Origin: Pedobacter sp. N36a
GTDB taxonomy: Bacteria > Bacteroidota > Bacteroidia > Sphingobacteriales > Sphingobacteriaceae
NCBI RefSeq assembly: GCF_014472395.1
Contig: NZ_JACSZW010000001.1
Location: 372,001 to 436,000, forward strand
DNA: 64,000 bases
Reading direction: 5' to 3'
Positions 8,704 to 16,529 of the stretch are shown one piece after another. A program made the translations under genes and the position numbers. A model generated the notes under the pieces. The model saw only the letters and a program-made list of their open reading frames with translations. It was not told the origin of the DNA and did not search any database. The first letter of the stretch is position 1. Each line of letters begins with the position of its first letter.

Positions 8704-10107
8704 ATGTTAAAAAAGACGCTCTCTATTTGTTTCCTGTTACTATTCGCCCATCAAATAAAGGCGCAGCAATATGGTCTTTTCAATACGAAAACACTTTATG
8801 ACGGCTTTGAAAACCCTGCTCAGAAGGTATTTACGCTGGATTCGTCCAGACAATACGCTTCGAATTTTTTCTTGCCATATCTGGGCCTGAACGCCGCAAG
8901 TAAAGGCAATTCCGACTATATACGGAGGCTCATTACAGAGGGTTCCAGCAATTCCAAGGACATTCCATTAGGTGGCGGGCTCAATACTGTTTATCAGCAA
9001 AGCAATGCCTATCTCCTGACCTTGAAAATATTCAATTCCTATAAATACCAAAAAGAGCTAGGCTTTTCCTGGCAGGTCAGGACCGATGCGCTGGCAAAAT
9101 ACACCAATGAAACATTAATCATCATTGACGATCCTGATCGGCTTACTAACCAGTCTTTTAGAGATGGCATCTTTAATGACAAGGGCTATGCGCAGAGTTA
9201 TCATCAATTCAGTGTCACTTACCGGGAAAACTATACCAAAAGACTGGCCTTTGGTGCTAAACTAAGTCTTTTGAGCGGAACCAGTTACAACAAACTCAAC
9301 ATCAGGGAATCTGGAATAGAGAAAGATGGGCCAGCAGGCACCGCTCATGCCATTTTCAAAGGTGCTTACCGCAGTACTTTCATAGATGTAGATGAACTGA
9401 GCAGTAATACCTTTATGCCTACTTTTAGAAACCCGGGTGCTTCGATCAGTTTAGGTACTTCTTACCAAAGTAAAAGCGGGTATTTCCTGATGGGAAATTT
9501 AAAAGACCTTGGCTTTATCAGGTGGAACAGTCAATCGTATTATAAAAATGTAAACGCAAAAATCCTGCTGGACGGCAGCCCTGGGGAAGAACAAAGCGTC
9601 AAAAACGGAATTACAAATGCGCTGACAAAAAACGCCGATACGGGTGGTTTTTACTCCGCTACCAATGCAAAAATAGATTTTATGGTTTCCAAAAGTTTTG
9701 GGGTATGGACGCCTGCTTTTATTGTGTCTAAGCACCTGTTTTTCGAAGGCGGCGATGCAGTGATGGTCAATAAATTTAAGTACAATGGCTTCTCTGTAAC
9801 AGCCAGTCCTACTTACAATTTCCACAATTTATTTTACCTGGGACTTCAAACCATGTATCAAACCCCCAATTTTGAAGTATTTCTGGGTTCAGACGACTTG
9901 CTGAAAACGACCAGTCAAGCACAGGGCCTCCTCAAAAAAGACGCCAGCATTGGCAAAGGTTATAACGGTGCTTCGGTATACCTTGGCGTTGGAATAAAGT
10001 TCGGTAATTATGTAGAACACCCACAAAACAGCAGTACAATGCCGGGTATTGGAGAAGAATCACCTGGATTATTCAAACGCATTTTCGGCATCTTCTCTAA
10101 GAAGTAA
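8704..10107 (+). CDS. DUF5723-like outer membrane beta-barrel protein
   Basis: 467 residues with a signal peptide (MLKKTLSICFLLLFAHQIKA, cleavage before QQYG). The mature start, QYGLFNTKTLYDGFENPAQK, fits the Bacteroidota DUF5723 family. The remainder is rich in alternating aromatic strands and Gly, as in outer membrane barrels, with repeats of NL/SLGTSYQS-type strands. The C-terminus GIFSKK does not end in a type IX secretion sorting domain. Function unknown. It probably shares a transcript with the preceding anchored protein. Confidence 0.7.
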   Translation: MLKKTLSICFLLLFAHQIKAQQYGLFNTKTLYDGFENPAQKVFTLDSSRQYASNFFLPYLGLNAASKGNSDYIRRLITEGSSNSKDIPLGGGLNTVYQQSNAYLLTLKIFNSYKYQKELGFSWQVRTDALAKYTNETLIIIDDPDRLTNQSFRDGIFNDKGYAQSYHQFSVTYRENYTKRLAFGAKLSLLSGTSYNKLNIRESGIEKDGPAGTAHAIFKGAYRSTFIDVDELSSNTFMPTFRNPGASISLGTSYQSKSGYFLMGNLKDLGFIRWNSQSYYKNVNAKILLDGSPGEEQSVKNGITNALTKNADTGGFYSATNAKIDFMVSKSFGVWTPAFIVSKHLFFEGGDAVMVNKFKYNGFSVTASPTYNFHNLFYLGLQTMYQTPNFEVFLGSDDLLKTTSQAQGLLKKDASIGKGYNGASVYLGVGIKFGNYVEHPQNSSTMPGIGEESPGLFKRIFGIFSKK

Positions 10108-10138
10108 CTTGTTTCACTTTTCCCGGAAAATACTAATT

Positions 10139-10822
10139 CTATTTTTTCTTGGGTGTAGTGAACACGAAATCCTTTAGATAGAAAGGCTCAAAATAGGCTA
10201 CATCTTCAAACTTACCTTGTGTATAAGCCTGCATGGCCAGATGGCTCATGTTACCTGCCGAGTTATAATTGGCAGTAGAAAAATGCGCATTTTCATGTGT
10301 TAATGTCTCTGCGCATTTTGCGGCACCATCACCTATAAAGGTAACCTGGTTTGCCGTTAATAAGCTTTCAAAGCTTTTCTCATCAATAATTTTCGCTTCT
10401 ACAGGGGATACGTAATCCAGTTGCGCATCAAAAACTGCAGTGAACACTTCCATTCTTCTGGCATCTATCATAGAGCAGATCAATCCTTCATGATCCGGCT
10501 CGGCTTTCAAAAAACCTTCTGCCATCATCTGCAAAGTATCGATTCCGATCAAAGGTTTGTCTAATGCAAAGCATAATCCTTTCGCCGTAGATACGCCAAT
10601 TCTCAATCCGGTATAAGAACCAGGTCCTTTACTTACTGCAATGGCATCCAGCGCTGAGAACTTTAACCCTGCGGTATCCATCACCGATTGGATGAATAAA
10701 GTAAGGCTTCCCGCATGTATATTACTGGCCATTTCTTCTTTCAGTGCGATGGTTTTGCCATCCTGAGAGATAGCAGCAGAACAAACTTGTGTAGCGGTTT
10801 CGATTTGAAGTATGGTAATCAT
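10139..10822 (-). CDS. tsaB: tRNA threonylcarbamoyladenosine biosynthesis protein TsaB
   Basis: 227 residues. TsaB pairs with TsaD (and TsaE) to make the t6A37 modification of ANN-decoding tRNAs. An ASKHA-fold N-terminus ILQIETATQVCSAAIS is followed by the highly conserved KGPGSYTGLRIG near residues 65-76. The C-terminal half is of normal size and ends in a lysine-rich TTPKKK tail. It lies 23 bases after yidD on the same strand and is the last gene of the rpmH-rnpA-yidD-tsaB run. Confidence 0.95.
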   Translation of the reverse strand: MITILQIETATQVCSAAISQDGKTIALKEEMASNIHAGSLTLFIQSVMDTAGLKFSALDAIAVSKGPGSYTGLRIGVSTAKGLCFALDKPLIGIDTLQMMAEGFLKAEPDHEGLICSMIDARRMEVFTAVFDAQLDYVSPVEAKIIDEKSFESLLTANQVTFIGDGAAKCAETLTHENAHFSTANYNSAGNMSHLAMQAYTQGKFEDVAYFEPFYLKDFVFTTPKKK

Positions 10823-10845
10823 CGGGTCAATATAATTATTCAGGA

Positions 10846-11079
10846 TTAAGGAACAGGATCATGGCCATGTGCGCCCCAGGGGTGACAACGGCCAATCCGC
10901 TTCAAAGTTAACCATCCTCCTTTAAAAGGGCCGTGTTTTTTTATCGCTTCTATTCCATATTGGGAGCAGGTTGGCGTAAACCGACAATTGGCACCCAATA
11001 ACGGCGATATAAACCATTGATATAGCTTAATCAGTCCTAAAAAGAACCAACCGATCACCAGTTTAATTGCCTTGATCAT
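10846..11079 (-). CDS. yidD: Membrane protein insertion efficiency factor YidD
   Basis: 77 residues. A hydrophobic N-terminal amphipathic helix precedes the conserved core [18 protein letters not shown], then [20 protein letters not shown], with three invariant Cys. YidD assists YidC-dependent insertion at the inner membrane. Its start overlaps the end of rnpA by 17 bases, the usual arrangement in bacteria, which supports both reading frames. Confidence 0.96.
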   Translation of the reverse strand: MIKAIKLVIGWFFLGLIKLYQWFISPLLGANCRFTPTCSQYGIEAIKKHGPFKGGWLTLKRIGRCHPWGAHGHDPVP

Positions 11080-11458
11080 TTTTGATGTTGCCGATTAACC
11101 TTTTCAAAGCAGCTTCCATTTTCTTCTCTAAGAAAGAGAACTCATAGATCTTCTTCCCTACATATTGAATAGAAAAGATCAACAGCTTTTCTGAATCTTC
11201 TAAAGACGGATAAAGCGCTATGTTCTTTTGCAGACGGTACACCTCACGAATCCTCCGCTTGATCAAATTCCTGTCGACCGCCCTTTTGAAGCGTTTCTTT
11301 GGGGCATTGATCACTACCTGAGCAGGGAAACTATGCGGTACATCTACAAAATGATAGGAAATGCGGAATGGGTATAATAAAAAAGAAGAACCGTCTTTAA
11401 ATAGCAGATCTAAAAGTTTTCTACTACATAACCGTTCTTCTTTATTAAATGTGTTCAT
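11063..11458 (-). CDS. rnpA: Ribonuclease P protein component
   Basis: 131 residues from the ATG at 11458 ([20 protein letters not shown]); a start 14 codons upstream is possible but lacks family support. RnpA binds the catalytic RNase P RNA to mature tRNA 5' ends. The signature RNR-type segment is [19 protein letters not shown], about residue 65-85, and the early phenylalanine-rich strand [12 protein letters not shown] is present. It lies 63 bases after rpmH and overlaps yidD. Confidence 0.95.
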   Translation of the reverse strand: MNTFNKEERLCSRKLLDLLFKDGSSFLLYPFRISYHFVDVPHSFPAQVVINAPKKRFKRAVDRNLIKRRIREVYRLQKNIALYPSLEDSEKLLIFSIQYVGKKIYEFSFLEKKMEAALKRLIGNIKNDQGN

Positions 11459-11521
11459 GTTTTTGATCGCAAATTTGCAGATATTGTGATCTGCTAACAC
11501 TTATTGTGCTGCAATCAAAAA

Positions 11522-11680
11522 TTATGCTTTGTGACGACGTTCGTCAGAAACTGATAGCTTACTTCTTCCTTTTGCACGACGAGAAGCTAATACTCTTCTA
11601 CCGTTTGCTGTAGCCATTCTTTCGCGGAAGCCGTGTTTGTTTCTTCTCTTTCTTTGCGAAGGTTGGAATGTTCTTTTCAT
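11522..11680 (-). CDS. rpmH: 50S ribosomal protein L34
   Basis: 52 codons reading [20 protein letters not shown] and ending SDERRHKA. This is an unmistakable L34: the KRTFQPS start, the KHGFRERM segment and [12 protein letters not shown]. It is the first gene of the conserved rpmH-rnpA-yidD cluster and has a well-formed promoter 40 bases upstream. Bacterial rpmH often neighbours dnaA and oriC, but neither is seen here. Confidence 0.97.
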   Translation of the reverse strand: MKRTFQPSQRKRRNKHGFRERMATANGRRVLASRRAKGRSKLSVSDERRHKA

Positions 11681-11721
11681 AACTGTATTATATCTTAGAC
11701 TATTTTTTTAAATAAGAGGTG

Positions 11722-11753
11722 CAAATATAGCTTGATTTTATTTTAATTGCAAA
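11722..11753 (-). promoter_or_regulatory. Promoter of the rpmH operon
   Basis: On the reverse strand TTTG (11750-11753) is followed after exactly 20 bases by TATATTTG (11722-11729). This is a full match to the Bacteroidota -33/-7 promoter at the preferred spacing, upstream of the rpmH ATG at 11680. It is the best promoter match in the window. Confidence 0.75.
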
Positions 11754-11789
11754 TAGAATTCAAGGTAGTTTTCATTTTTCCTTAAAATC

Positions 11790-12527
11790 TTACAAGCCAA
11801 GCGCTGCTTTAAGCTTAATATAGCCCGTTTTACTTACCGGAAGCCATATATCAGATTTTAAAAGAACAATATAACTGTCCTTTTCTTTCAGTTCTATTTT
11901 TGTCACCTGGGCCAAATTTATGATATATGATCGATGAATACGAATAAATTGTGAAGATTCTAACGTTTGCTCAAAAAAGCTCATCGTCTTATTCTTATGA
12001 AAAGCACCTTCAGTGGTGCTTAACTTCACATAATCATCGTCTGCTTCGAGGTAATGAATATCTGCAACGGCGATGATTTTTATGATGCCATTCTTCTTAA
12101 CTACTACCCTATTCTGCTGCGCGGGATTCAATGCGGCCGAATCCAGTAGCTCCCGACTGTACTGCTCCGTCTGATTTAAACGGGCAGGTAATTTTTGTAT
12201 CGCCAGGTCAAACCGGCTTTTTTCTATCGGCTTCAGCAGATAATCTACTGCATTCACTTCAAAAGCTTTAATCGCATACTCATCAAATGCGGTGGTAAAG
12301 ATGACTGCTGGATGCTGTTCTACCAGCTCCAGCATTTCGAAACCATTGATCTTGGGCATTTGGATGTCCAGGAAAATAAAGTCCGGCTGGTGCTGTGTAA
12401 TCGCTTTAATCCCCTCAAAGCCGTCACTGCATTCTGCCACTACCTCAATATCGGGAAAGCTGCTCAGATAATGCTTTACTACATCCCTCGCCAGGGATTC
12501 ATCATCTATTAAAATCGTTCTCATCAT
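11790..12527 (-). CDS. LytTR-family response regulator
   Basis: 245 residues. A CheY-like receiver (residues 3-120) has the phosphoacceptor D54 in FIFLDIQMPKINGF and the acidic pair DD at 8-9. A LytTR DNA-binding domain follows (about 140-243), with RVVVKKNGIIKII, HYLEADDDYVKL and FIRIHRSYIINL. Translation is coupled to the kinase gene: the two overlap by four bases. It is probably the output of the LiaF-like/LytS-like trio. The target genes are unknown; direct control of its own operon is likely but unproven. Confidence 0.93.
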   Translation of the reverse strand: MMRTILIDDESLARDVVKHYLSSFPDIEVVAECSDGFEGIKAITQHQPDFIFLDIQMPKINGFEMLELVEQHPAVIFTTAFDEYAIKAFEVNAVDYLLKPIEKSRFDLAIQKLPARLNQTEQYSRELLDSAALNPAQQNRVVVKKNGIIKIIAVADIHYLEADDDYVKLSTTEGAFHKNKTMSFFEQTLESSQFIRIHRSYIINLAQVTKIELKEKDSYIVLLKSDIWLPVSKTGYIKLKAALGL

Positions 12528-13567
12528 TGGTTCTGAGGTATTTTTAAGGTTGTGCTATATATATTGTCTTTTGTTGCGCTGGTTTGGAGCAATTGCTCAT
12601 CCCCAAACAACAAGTATAACCTGCGCTTTATGGCTGATAATCCGAATCCAGTGCCGCCTGTGGCCTTCATTTCCGGATCAAAAGGGTTCTGCACGGTCAC
12701 TACCAGCCTGTTATTTTCTACTTTTACGAAGATAGAAATCGTAATGGCAGCAGCAGTATTGTACAAACCAAATTTAATGGCATTTTCTACAATCGGCTGT
12801 AACAGTGTACCTGGCAGACATAAATCTAAGGTTTCTTCTTCAACATTTACATCAATATTTAAGCGGTGACTAAAACGTACTTTTTCAATATCGAGGTACA
12901 GCTGAATGTATTCCATTTCTTCCGCTACTTTTATCCAGATATCATCGTCTCTTTTCAGATTCCCTCTTAAAAAAGAGGCCAGTTTCATGATCATCGTTCC
13001 TGCTTCTGTGGGATTCATAATCGTTAACGCATATACAGAATTAAGACTATTGAAAAGAAAGTGAGGCTGCAGCTGGTGGCGTAATTTGTTTAATTCTGCT
13101 TCTTTACTAAGGTTTTGGGCAGTAAGCAGGCGTTCCTGCGTGGCCGATTGTTCTTCTAATCGATACCATAAAATATTGGCTACTGCACACCAGGCGAGAA
13201 AAACAAAGACGATAATGAACCTTAGAATCAGCGAAAGCTGTAAAAAACTCCGGTACGTTAGCGCATTGGCAAACAAATAAGATAGGGATACATTGCTGAT
13301 GAAAGTAATCAGTCCGGCCAGGATCAGGGTAATCACCAGCACAAACAAAATTGTTTCATTTTTTGGCTGGTAATAGCCCAGCATATTGCTTAAAATCATG
13401 CAGGCAAGTGCCAGCAAGCCATTTGTGACGAGGCTATCAGCAGCCGACATATACCAGCTAAAGTTTAAAGTATAATAGAAAAGCAGGACAAATATCGAGG
13501 TCCAGGCTAAAAAAATAACCAGGGCATATCGTTTAATGTTCTTATTGGCTAGCGGTCTGTTGGTCAA
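12524..13567 (-). CDS. LytS-type sensor histidine kinase (His_kinase family)
   Basis: 347 residues. Four hydrophobic helices lie in residues 12-140, followed by a coiled coil and the H-box region NKLRHQLQPHFLFNSLNSVY, typical of the LytS/YehU branch. A HATPase domain follows (ending in TGGTGFGLSAIKRRL). The start codon appears to be TTG (13565-13567); no in-frame ATG precedes the first helix. Overlaps the LytTR regulator gene and follows the LiaF-like gene by 35 bases. No extracytoplasmic sensor domain is visible, so the signal probably arrives in the membrane or through the LiaF-like partner. Confidence 0.9.
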   Translation of the reverse strand: MTNRPLANKNIKRYALVIFLAWTSIFVLLFYYTLNFSWYMSAADSLVTNGLLALACMILSNMLGYYQPKNETILFVLVITLILAGLITFISNVSLSYLFANALTYRSFLQLSLILRFIIVFVFLAWCAVANILWYRLEEQSATQERLLTAQNLSKEAELNKLRHQLQPHFLFNSLNSVYALTIMNPTEAGTMIMKLASFLRGNLKRDDDIWIKVAEEMEYIQLYLDIEKVRFSHRLNIDVNVEEETLDLCLPGTLLQPIVENAIKFGLYNTAAAITISIFVKVENNRLVVTVQNPFDPEMKATGGTGFGLSAIKRRLYLLFGDEQLLQTSATKDNIYSTTLKIPQNQ

Positions 13568-13602
13568 AATACAAGGAATTTAATTGGTGTTTGATGGTAC
13601 AT

Positions 13603-14418
13603 TTAAAAATTCCGAATCTCCACGCCGCCGAATAAGGCCAGTCCGGTAATCTTAATGATCTTTGTTCCCCCATCCGAAAGAACAACAGGACCTCTTTTGT
13701 CTTCTATCCCGCCAAAAATCGCCACCACTTCCGACTTCACTACCCAACTGGAAGGTATAATGATTTTAACGCCTCCAAAAATAGCTACAATCTCCAGCAC
13801 AATTGCCCCTTCAAAATCTGCCTGCGTTAAATTCACATTGCAGCCTCCAAAAACAGCGATCATCTCTCCTCCTTTAAAATTTTTGGAATACACATGCTGA
13901 TCTGTTCCACCAAAAACACATACCGCCGCGATCACATCATTTTCATCTACCCAGCCTGCTTTATCCTTTTCCGGTTCTGCTACATTGAGATCTTCCGCCG
14001 CAGTAAAATCTGGTGAATCTTTAAAAGCTGACGGACCTGCAAAAGTGCTATCTGTAAAATTAACTGGTTTCTTTTTCCATTTCGGACTATTGATGCGACT
14101 GGATTTAGGCCTGAAGATCAGGTAAAGTCCCATGATGATAAAGGCCATCGCAAAAAAATATTTAGACATATTGGCGTCAGTAACGCGCTGCAGTGTAAAA
14201 AATGCCCCTACTAATACCATGGCCAGCCAGCCACCCCCCTGAAAATTCTTTTTATAGCCAATCAACAAGCCAATCGCCAGCAGGATGGTATGCCAGCTCA
14301 ATACCCAATATGGGAGCTGAACGCCTACATTTCTCAACAAGAAGACCAATCCAAAAACTAAAAGAAACAGCCCGGCCCAGGTGCTGTTATTTTTTTTACC
14401 ATCATTCCACTTTTCCAT
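13603..14418 (-). CDS. LiaF-like membrane protein
   Basis: 271 residues from the ATG at 14418; a TTG three codons upstream also exists. Four short TM helices (residues about 15-100, starting TWAGLFLLVFGLVFLLRNVG) form the LiaF transmembrane domain. The C-terminal cytosolic part has the three-fold repeat of CVFGGTDQHVYS, AVFGGCNVNLTQ, AIFGGVKIIIPS, AIFGGIEDKRGP and LFGGVEIRNF, a beta-solenoid typical of the LiaF/YvqF C-terminal domain. In Firmicutes LiaF inhibits the LiaS kinase in cell-envelope stress. Here it stands first in an operon with a LytS-type kinase and a LytTR regulator, so an equivalent inhibitory role is proposed. Confidence 0.82.
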   Translation of the reverse strand: MEKWNDGKKNNSTWAGLFLLVFGLVFLLRNVGVQLPYWVLSWHTILLAIGLLIGYKKNFQGGGWLAMVLVGAFFTLQRVTDANMSKYFFAMAFIIMGLYLIFRPKSSRINSPKWKKKPVNFTDSTFAGPSAFKDSPDFTAAEDLNVAEPEKDKAGWVDENDVIAAVCVFGGTDQHVYSKNFKGGEMIAVFGGCNVNLTQADFEGAIVLEIVAIFGGVKIIIPSSWVVKSEVVAIFGGIEDKRGPVVLSDGGTKIIKITGLALFGGVEIRNF

Positions 14419-14550
14419 CGTGCTCAATTTATTCGTTTAATCTATGTGTATTCTACTCAAATGTAACAGATCAATGCCCATTTAAAAATCCAAATTACCC
14501 CGGATGATGATAATGGTCGGTAAAGCCCCATTTTTTATCGGTAAAAATTA

Positions 14551-14582
14551 TTCGTTAATTTGGAATAATTCTAATTAACGAA
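14551..14582 (+). promoter_or_regulatory. Inverted repeat upstream of the ChaN-like gene
   Basis: TTCGTTAATT and AATTAACGAA form a perfect 10-base inverted repeat with a 12-base spacer, ending 16 bases before the start codon. It could be an operator or a 5' UTR hairpin that blocks the ribosome. No known consensus is matched. Confidence 0.45.
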
Positions 14583-14598
14583 CAGACAAGCAAAAACT

Positions 14599-15468
14599 AT
14601 GAAAAAAATACTCGCTACACTGATTTGCATTTTGCCTTTATTATCCATTGCACAAGTGCCAATCGCACATTACAAAATTTATGATGTAAAAAAACAAAAG
14701 CTCATCCAGCTGGAGGAGATCCTCAGCAATATGAAGAATGTGGATGTATTATTTTTCGGCGAAGAACACAACGACGCTATTGCTCATCAGTTAGAACTTG
14801 AGCTTTATCAAAAAATGAGCAGCAGCTTCCCAAAAACAGTATTGAGCTTAGAAATGTTCCATAACGACGTTCAGCCGGTAATGGATGAATACCTATTGGG
14901 CTTGATTTCTGAGAAGAACTTTGTCAAAGAAGCTAGAGTCTGGAAGAATTACGACGACTATAAACCGATGATTGAATATGCTAAAGCCTATCATTTACCA
15001 GTAATCGCGGCCAACGCTGCCACCCGATACAGCAATGCAGTAAGTAAATCCGGCTTATCCATCCTGGATCAATTCCCAAAAAATTCAAGTCCTTTTCTTC
15101 CTCCCCTGCCTGTAGACACGGCAACGGGAAAATATTATGAGAAATTTATAGCCATGCTAGGCGGTCATGGCATGGGTACGATGAAAATCTACCAGACACA
15201 AAATCTTTGGGATGCCACCATGTCCTGGTCTATTGCCAAATATTTGAAAAGTAATAAAGGGACAAAAGTTTTCCAGGTAAACGGCCGTTTCCATAGTGAC
15301 GAAAAATTAGGTACCCTGGCAAAATTGAAAACTTTGCTGCCGAAATTGAAAATCGCCAATATCTCCTGTTTTTCAGGCGAGGATTTTATTTCTCCCGACT
15401 GGGAGAAATACAGCAGTCTCGGCGACTATATCTTATTAACTGATCCTGCGGTTAAAAGAACCTTTTAA
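14599..15468 (+). CDS. ChaN-family (haem-binding uptake, Tiki-like) protein
   Basis: 289 residues with a Sec signal (MKKILATLICILPLLSIAQV). The fold-defining motif FFGEEHNDAIAHQLEL lies at about residues 51-66, followed by SLEMFHNDVQPVMDEYL; the GEEH and E/H pairs form the family's likely metal or haem site. A GGHGMGTM segment (about 188-195) and FQVNGRFHSD near the C-terminus also match. ChaN proteins are implicated in iron or haem acquisition and resemble Tiki/PrgY metalloproteases in fold. No TonB receptor is adjacent. Signal peptide and family are clear; substrate is unknown. Confidence 0.82.
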   Translation: MKKILATLICILPLLSIAQVPIAHYKIYDVKKQKLIQLEEILSNMKNVDVLFFGEEHNDAIAHQLELELYQKMSSSFPKTVLSLEMFHNDVQPVMDEYLLGLISEKNFVKEARVWKNYDDYKPMIEYAKAYHLPVIAANAATRYSNAVSKSGLSILDQFPKNSSPFLPPLPVDTATGKYYEKFIAMLGGHGMGTMKIYQTQNLWDATMSWSIAKYLKSNKGTKVFQVNGRFHSDEKLGTLAKLKTLLPKLKIANISCFSGEDFISPDWEKYSSLGDYILLTDPAVKRTF

Positions 15469-15504
15469 ATCAAATTTTACAGTCCAAAAAGGCATCTATA
15501 ATGC

Positions 15505-15639
15505 TCGGGAAGAGACCTGTTTTTCTGGGGGGTTCGGAGGGGGTTCGGTTAGGGTTGCTTTAGTAAACATTGCAGACCCCCTACGGCAACCCTAACCGAA
15601 CCCCCTCCGAACCCTACAATAAGTCCGACCTCTTCCCGA
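15505..15639. repeat. Nested long inverted repeat (hairpin element)
   Basis: A perfect 28-base inverted repeat (15530-15557 with 15587-15614) is GC-rich and contains two copies of GGTTCGG, one in GGTTCGGAGGG and one in GGTTCGGTTAGGG. Outside it, TCGGGAAGAG (15505-15514) pairs with CTCTTCCCGA (15630-15639). The 29-base loop lies between the inner arms. Its base composition stands out from the AT-rich surroundings. It resembles a REP/palindromic intergenic element rather than a simple terminator, since no T-tract follows. Confidence 0.85.
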
Positions 15640-15703
15640 CCAGTGTCCGACTACCATTCAGTAAAAATTAGCTCAGGAATTTTCACAATAATCCCTCACT
15701 GAA

Positions 15704-15747
15704 AAACCCCTTAAATTGAAGAAAAACTCATTCAATCTAAGGGGTTT
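15704..15747. terminator. Bidirectional terminator between the chaN-like gene and mscL
   Basis: The left arm AAACCCCTTAAATTGAA and right arm TTCAATCTAAGGGGTTT pair with one mismatch around a 10-base loop. A-rich and T-rich flanks on both sides suit termination of the converging chaN-like and mscL transcripts. Confidence 0.75.
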
Positions 15748-15766
15748 AAATTTTATAAAAAACAGT

Positions 15767-16210
15767 TTATTTGTTTCTCAGCAAATCGCGGATCTCTGTA
15801 AGTAATACTTGATCTTGTGTTGGTGCAGGAGCTGCAGCTGGAACTTCTTCTTGCTTTCTTTTCATTTTATTGATGGCTTTTACCATTAAGAAAATGATCA
15901 TTGCAAGAATTAGGAAATTGATCACCTCTGTTGCAAAGTTTCCCCAGGCAAACACAGGACCTATTTTCCTGGCATCTTCCAGAGAAGCAGTAGGATTAGT
16001 CGCTACAAATTCTCTCACCTTCGCACTCAGCGGGACATAAAAATTGACAAATCCCTTATCACCAATCAGCAAACTGATTGGAGGCATAATCAAGTCATTG
16101 ACCAGGGAGGTCACAATCTTGCCAAAAGCGCCCCCAATAATTACGCCGACAGCCAGGTCAATCACATTGCCTTTGACTGCAAATTCCTTAAATTCTTTTA
16201 CAAAACTCAT
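15767..16210 (-). CDS. mscL: Large-conductance mechanosensitive channel MscL
   Basis: 147 residues. Homopentameric inner-membrane channel that opens under hypo-osmotic membrane tension. The signature start [20 protein letters not shown] is followed by [15 protein letters not shown] (TM1), a periplasmic loop, and TM2 with [20 protein letters not shown]. The C-terminal bundle ends in [12 protein letters not shown], as in the family. Monocistronic; the 319 bases upstream, shared with the divergent rpoN, hold no further gene. Confidence 0.97.
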   Translation of the reverse strand: MSFVKEFKEFAVKGNVIDLAVGVIIGGAFGKIVTSLVNDLIMPPISLLIGDKGFVNFYVPLSAKVREFVATNPTASLEDARKIGPVFAWGNFATEVINFLILAMIIFLMVKAINKMKRKQEEVPAAAPAPTQDQVLLTEIRDLLRNK

Positions 16211-16529
16211 AAGTAGTATTAGCTTTTGATGTTAAACGTCCTAATAAAAGTAGGAAAATATTTTCAAAACCTGCATCTATTCTTGCTATTCAGCGATAAT
16301 TCATTTTTTTCCTGCTTAAGACTCAGTACCTAACAGCGCTTTAATCCCAATTGTTTGCCAAAATAATAGCGGCCAAAATGGAGGATAGTAAAAAATGTTT
16401 TAAGAAAACCGGATTTCGAAAAAGCCTTTATTCTTGCTAAATACACAATAATACTTTGTCTTGATAGTTTATATGTAAACCAAATTCGTATTTTTGGAAC
16501 GGGTACACATAATACCGCTTTGATAAAAC
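16211..16529. other. Intergenic region between mscL and rpoN
   Basis: 319 bases without a gene. The only feature seen is TATTTTTG at 16489-16496, which fits the -7 consensus TAnnTTTG 33 bases before rpoN. A TTG at 16461-16463 is 25 bases upstream, slightly beyond the usual spacing, so the promoter is tentative. No repeat or RNA gene was recognised. Confidence 0.4.

Noticed and set aside
11522..11790. Replication origin near rpmH
   Set aside because: No dnaA gene or cluster of DnaA boxes was found; the region is an ordinary promoter and a divergent-free gap.
15530..15614. Telomere-like repeat (TTAGGG) or insertion sequence end
   Set aside because: Only one TTAGGG per arm and no tandem array; no transposase or target duplication was seen.
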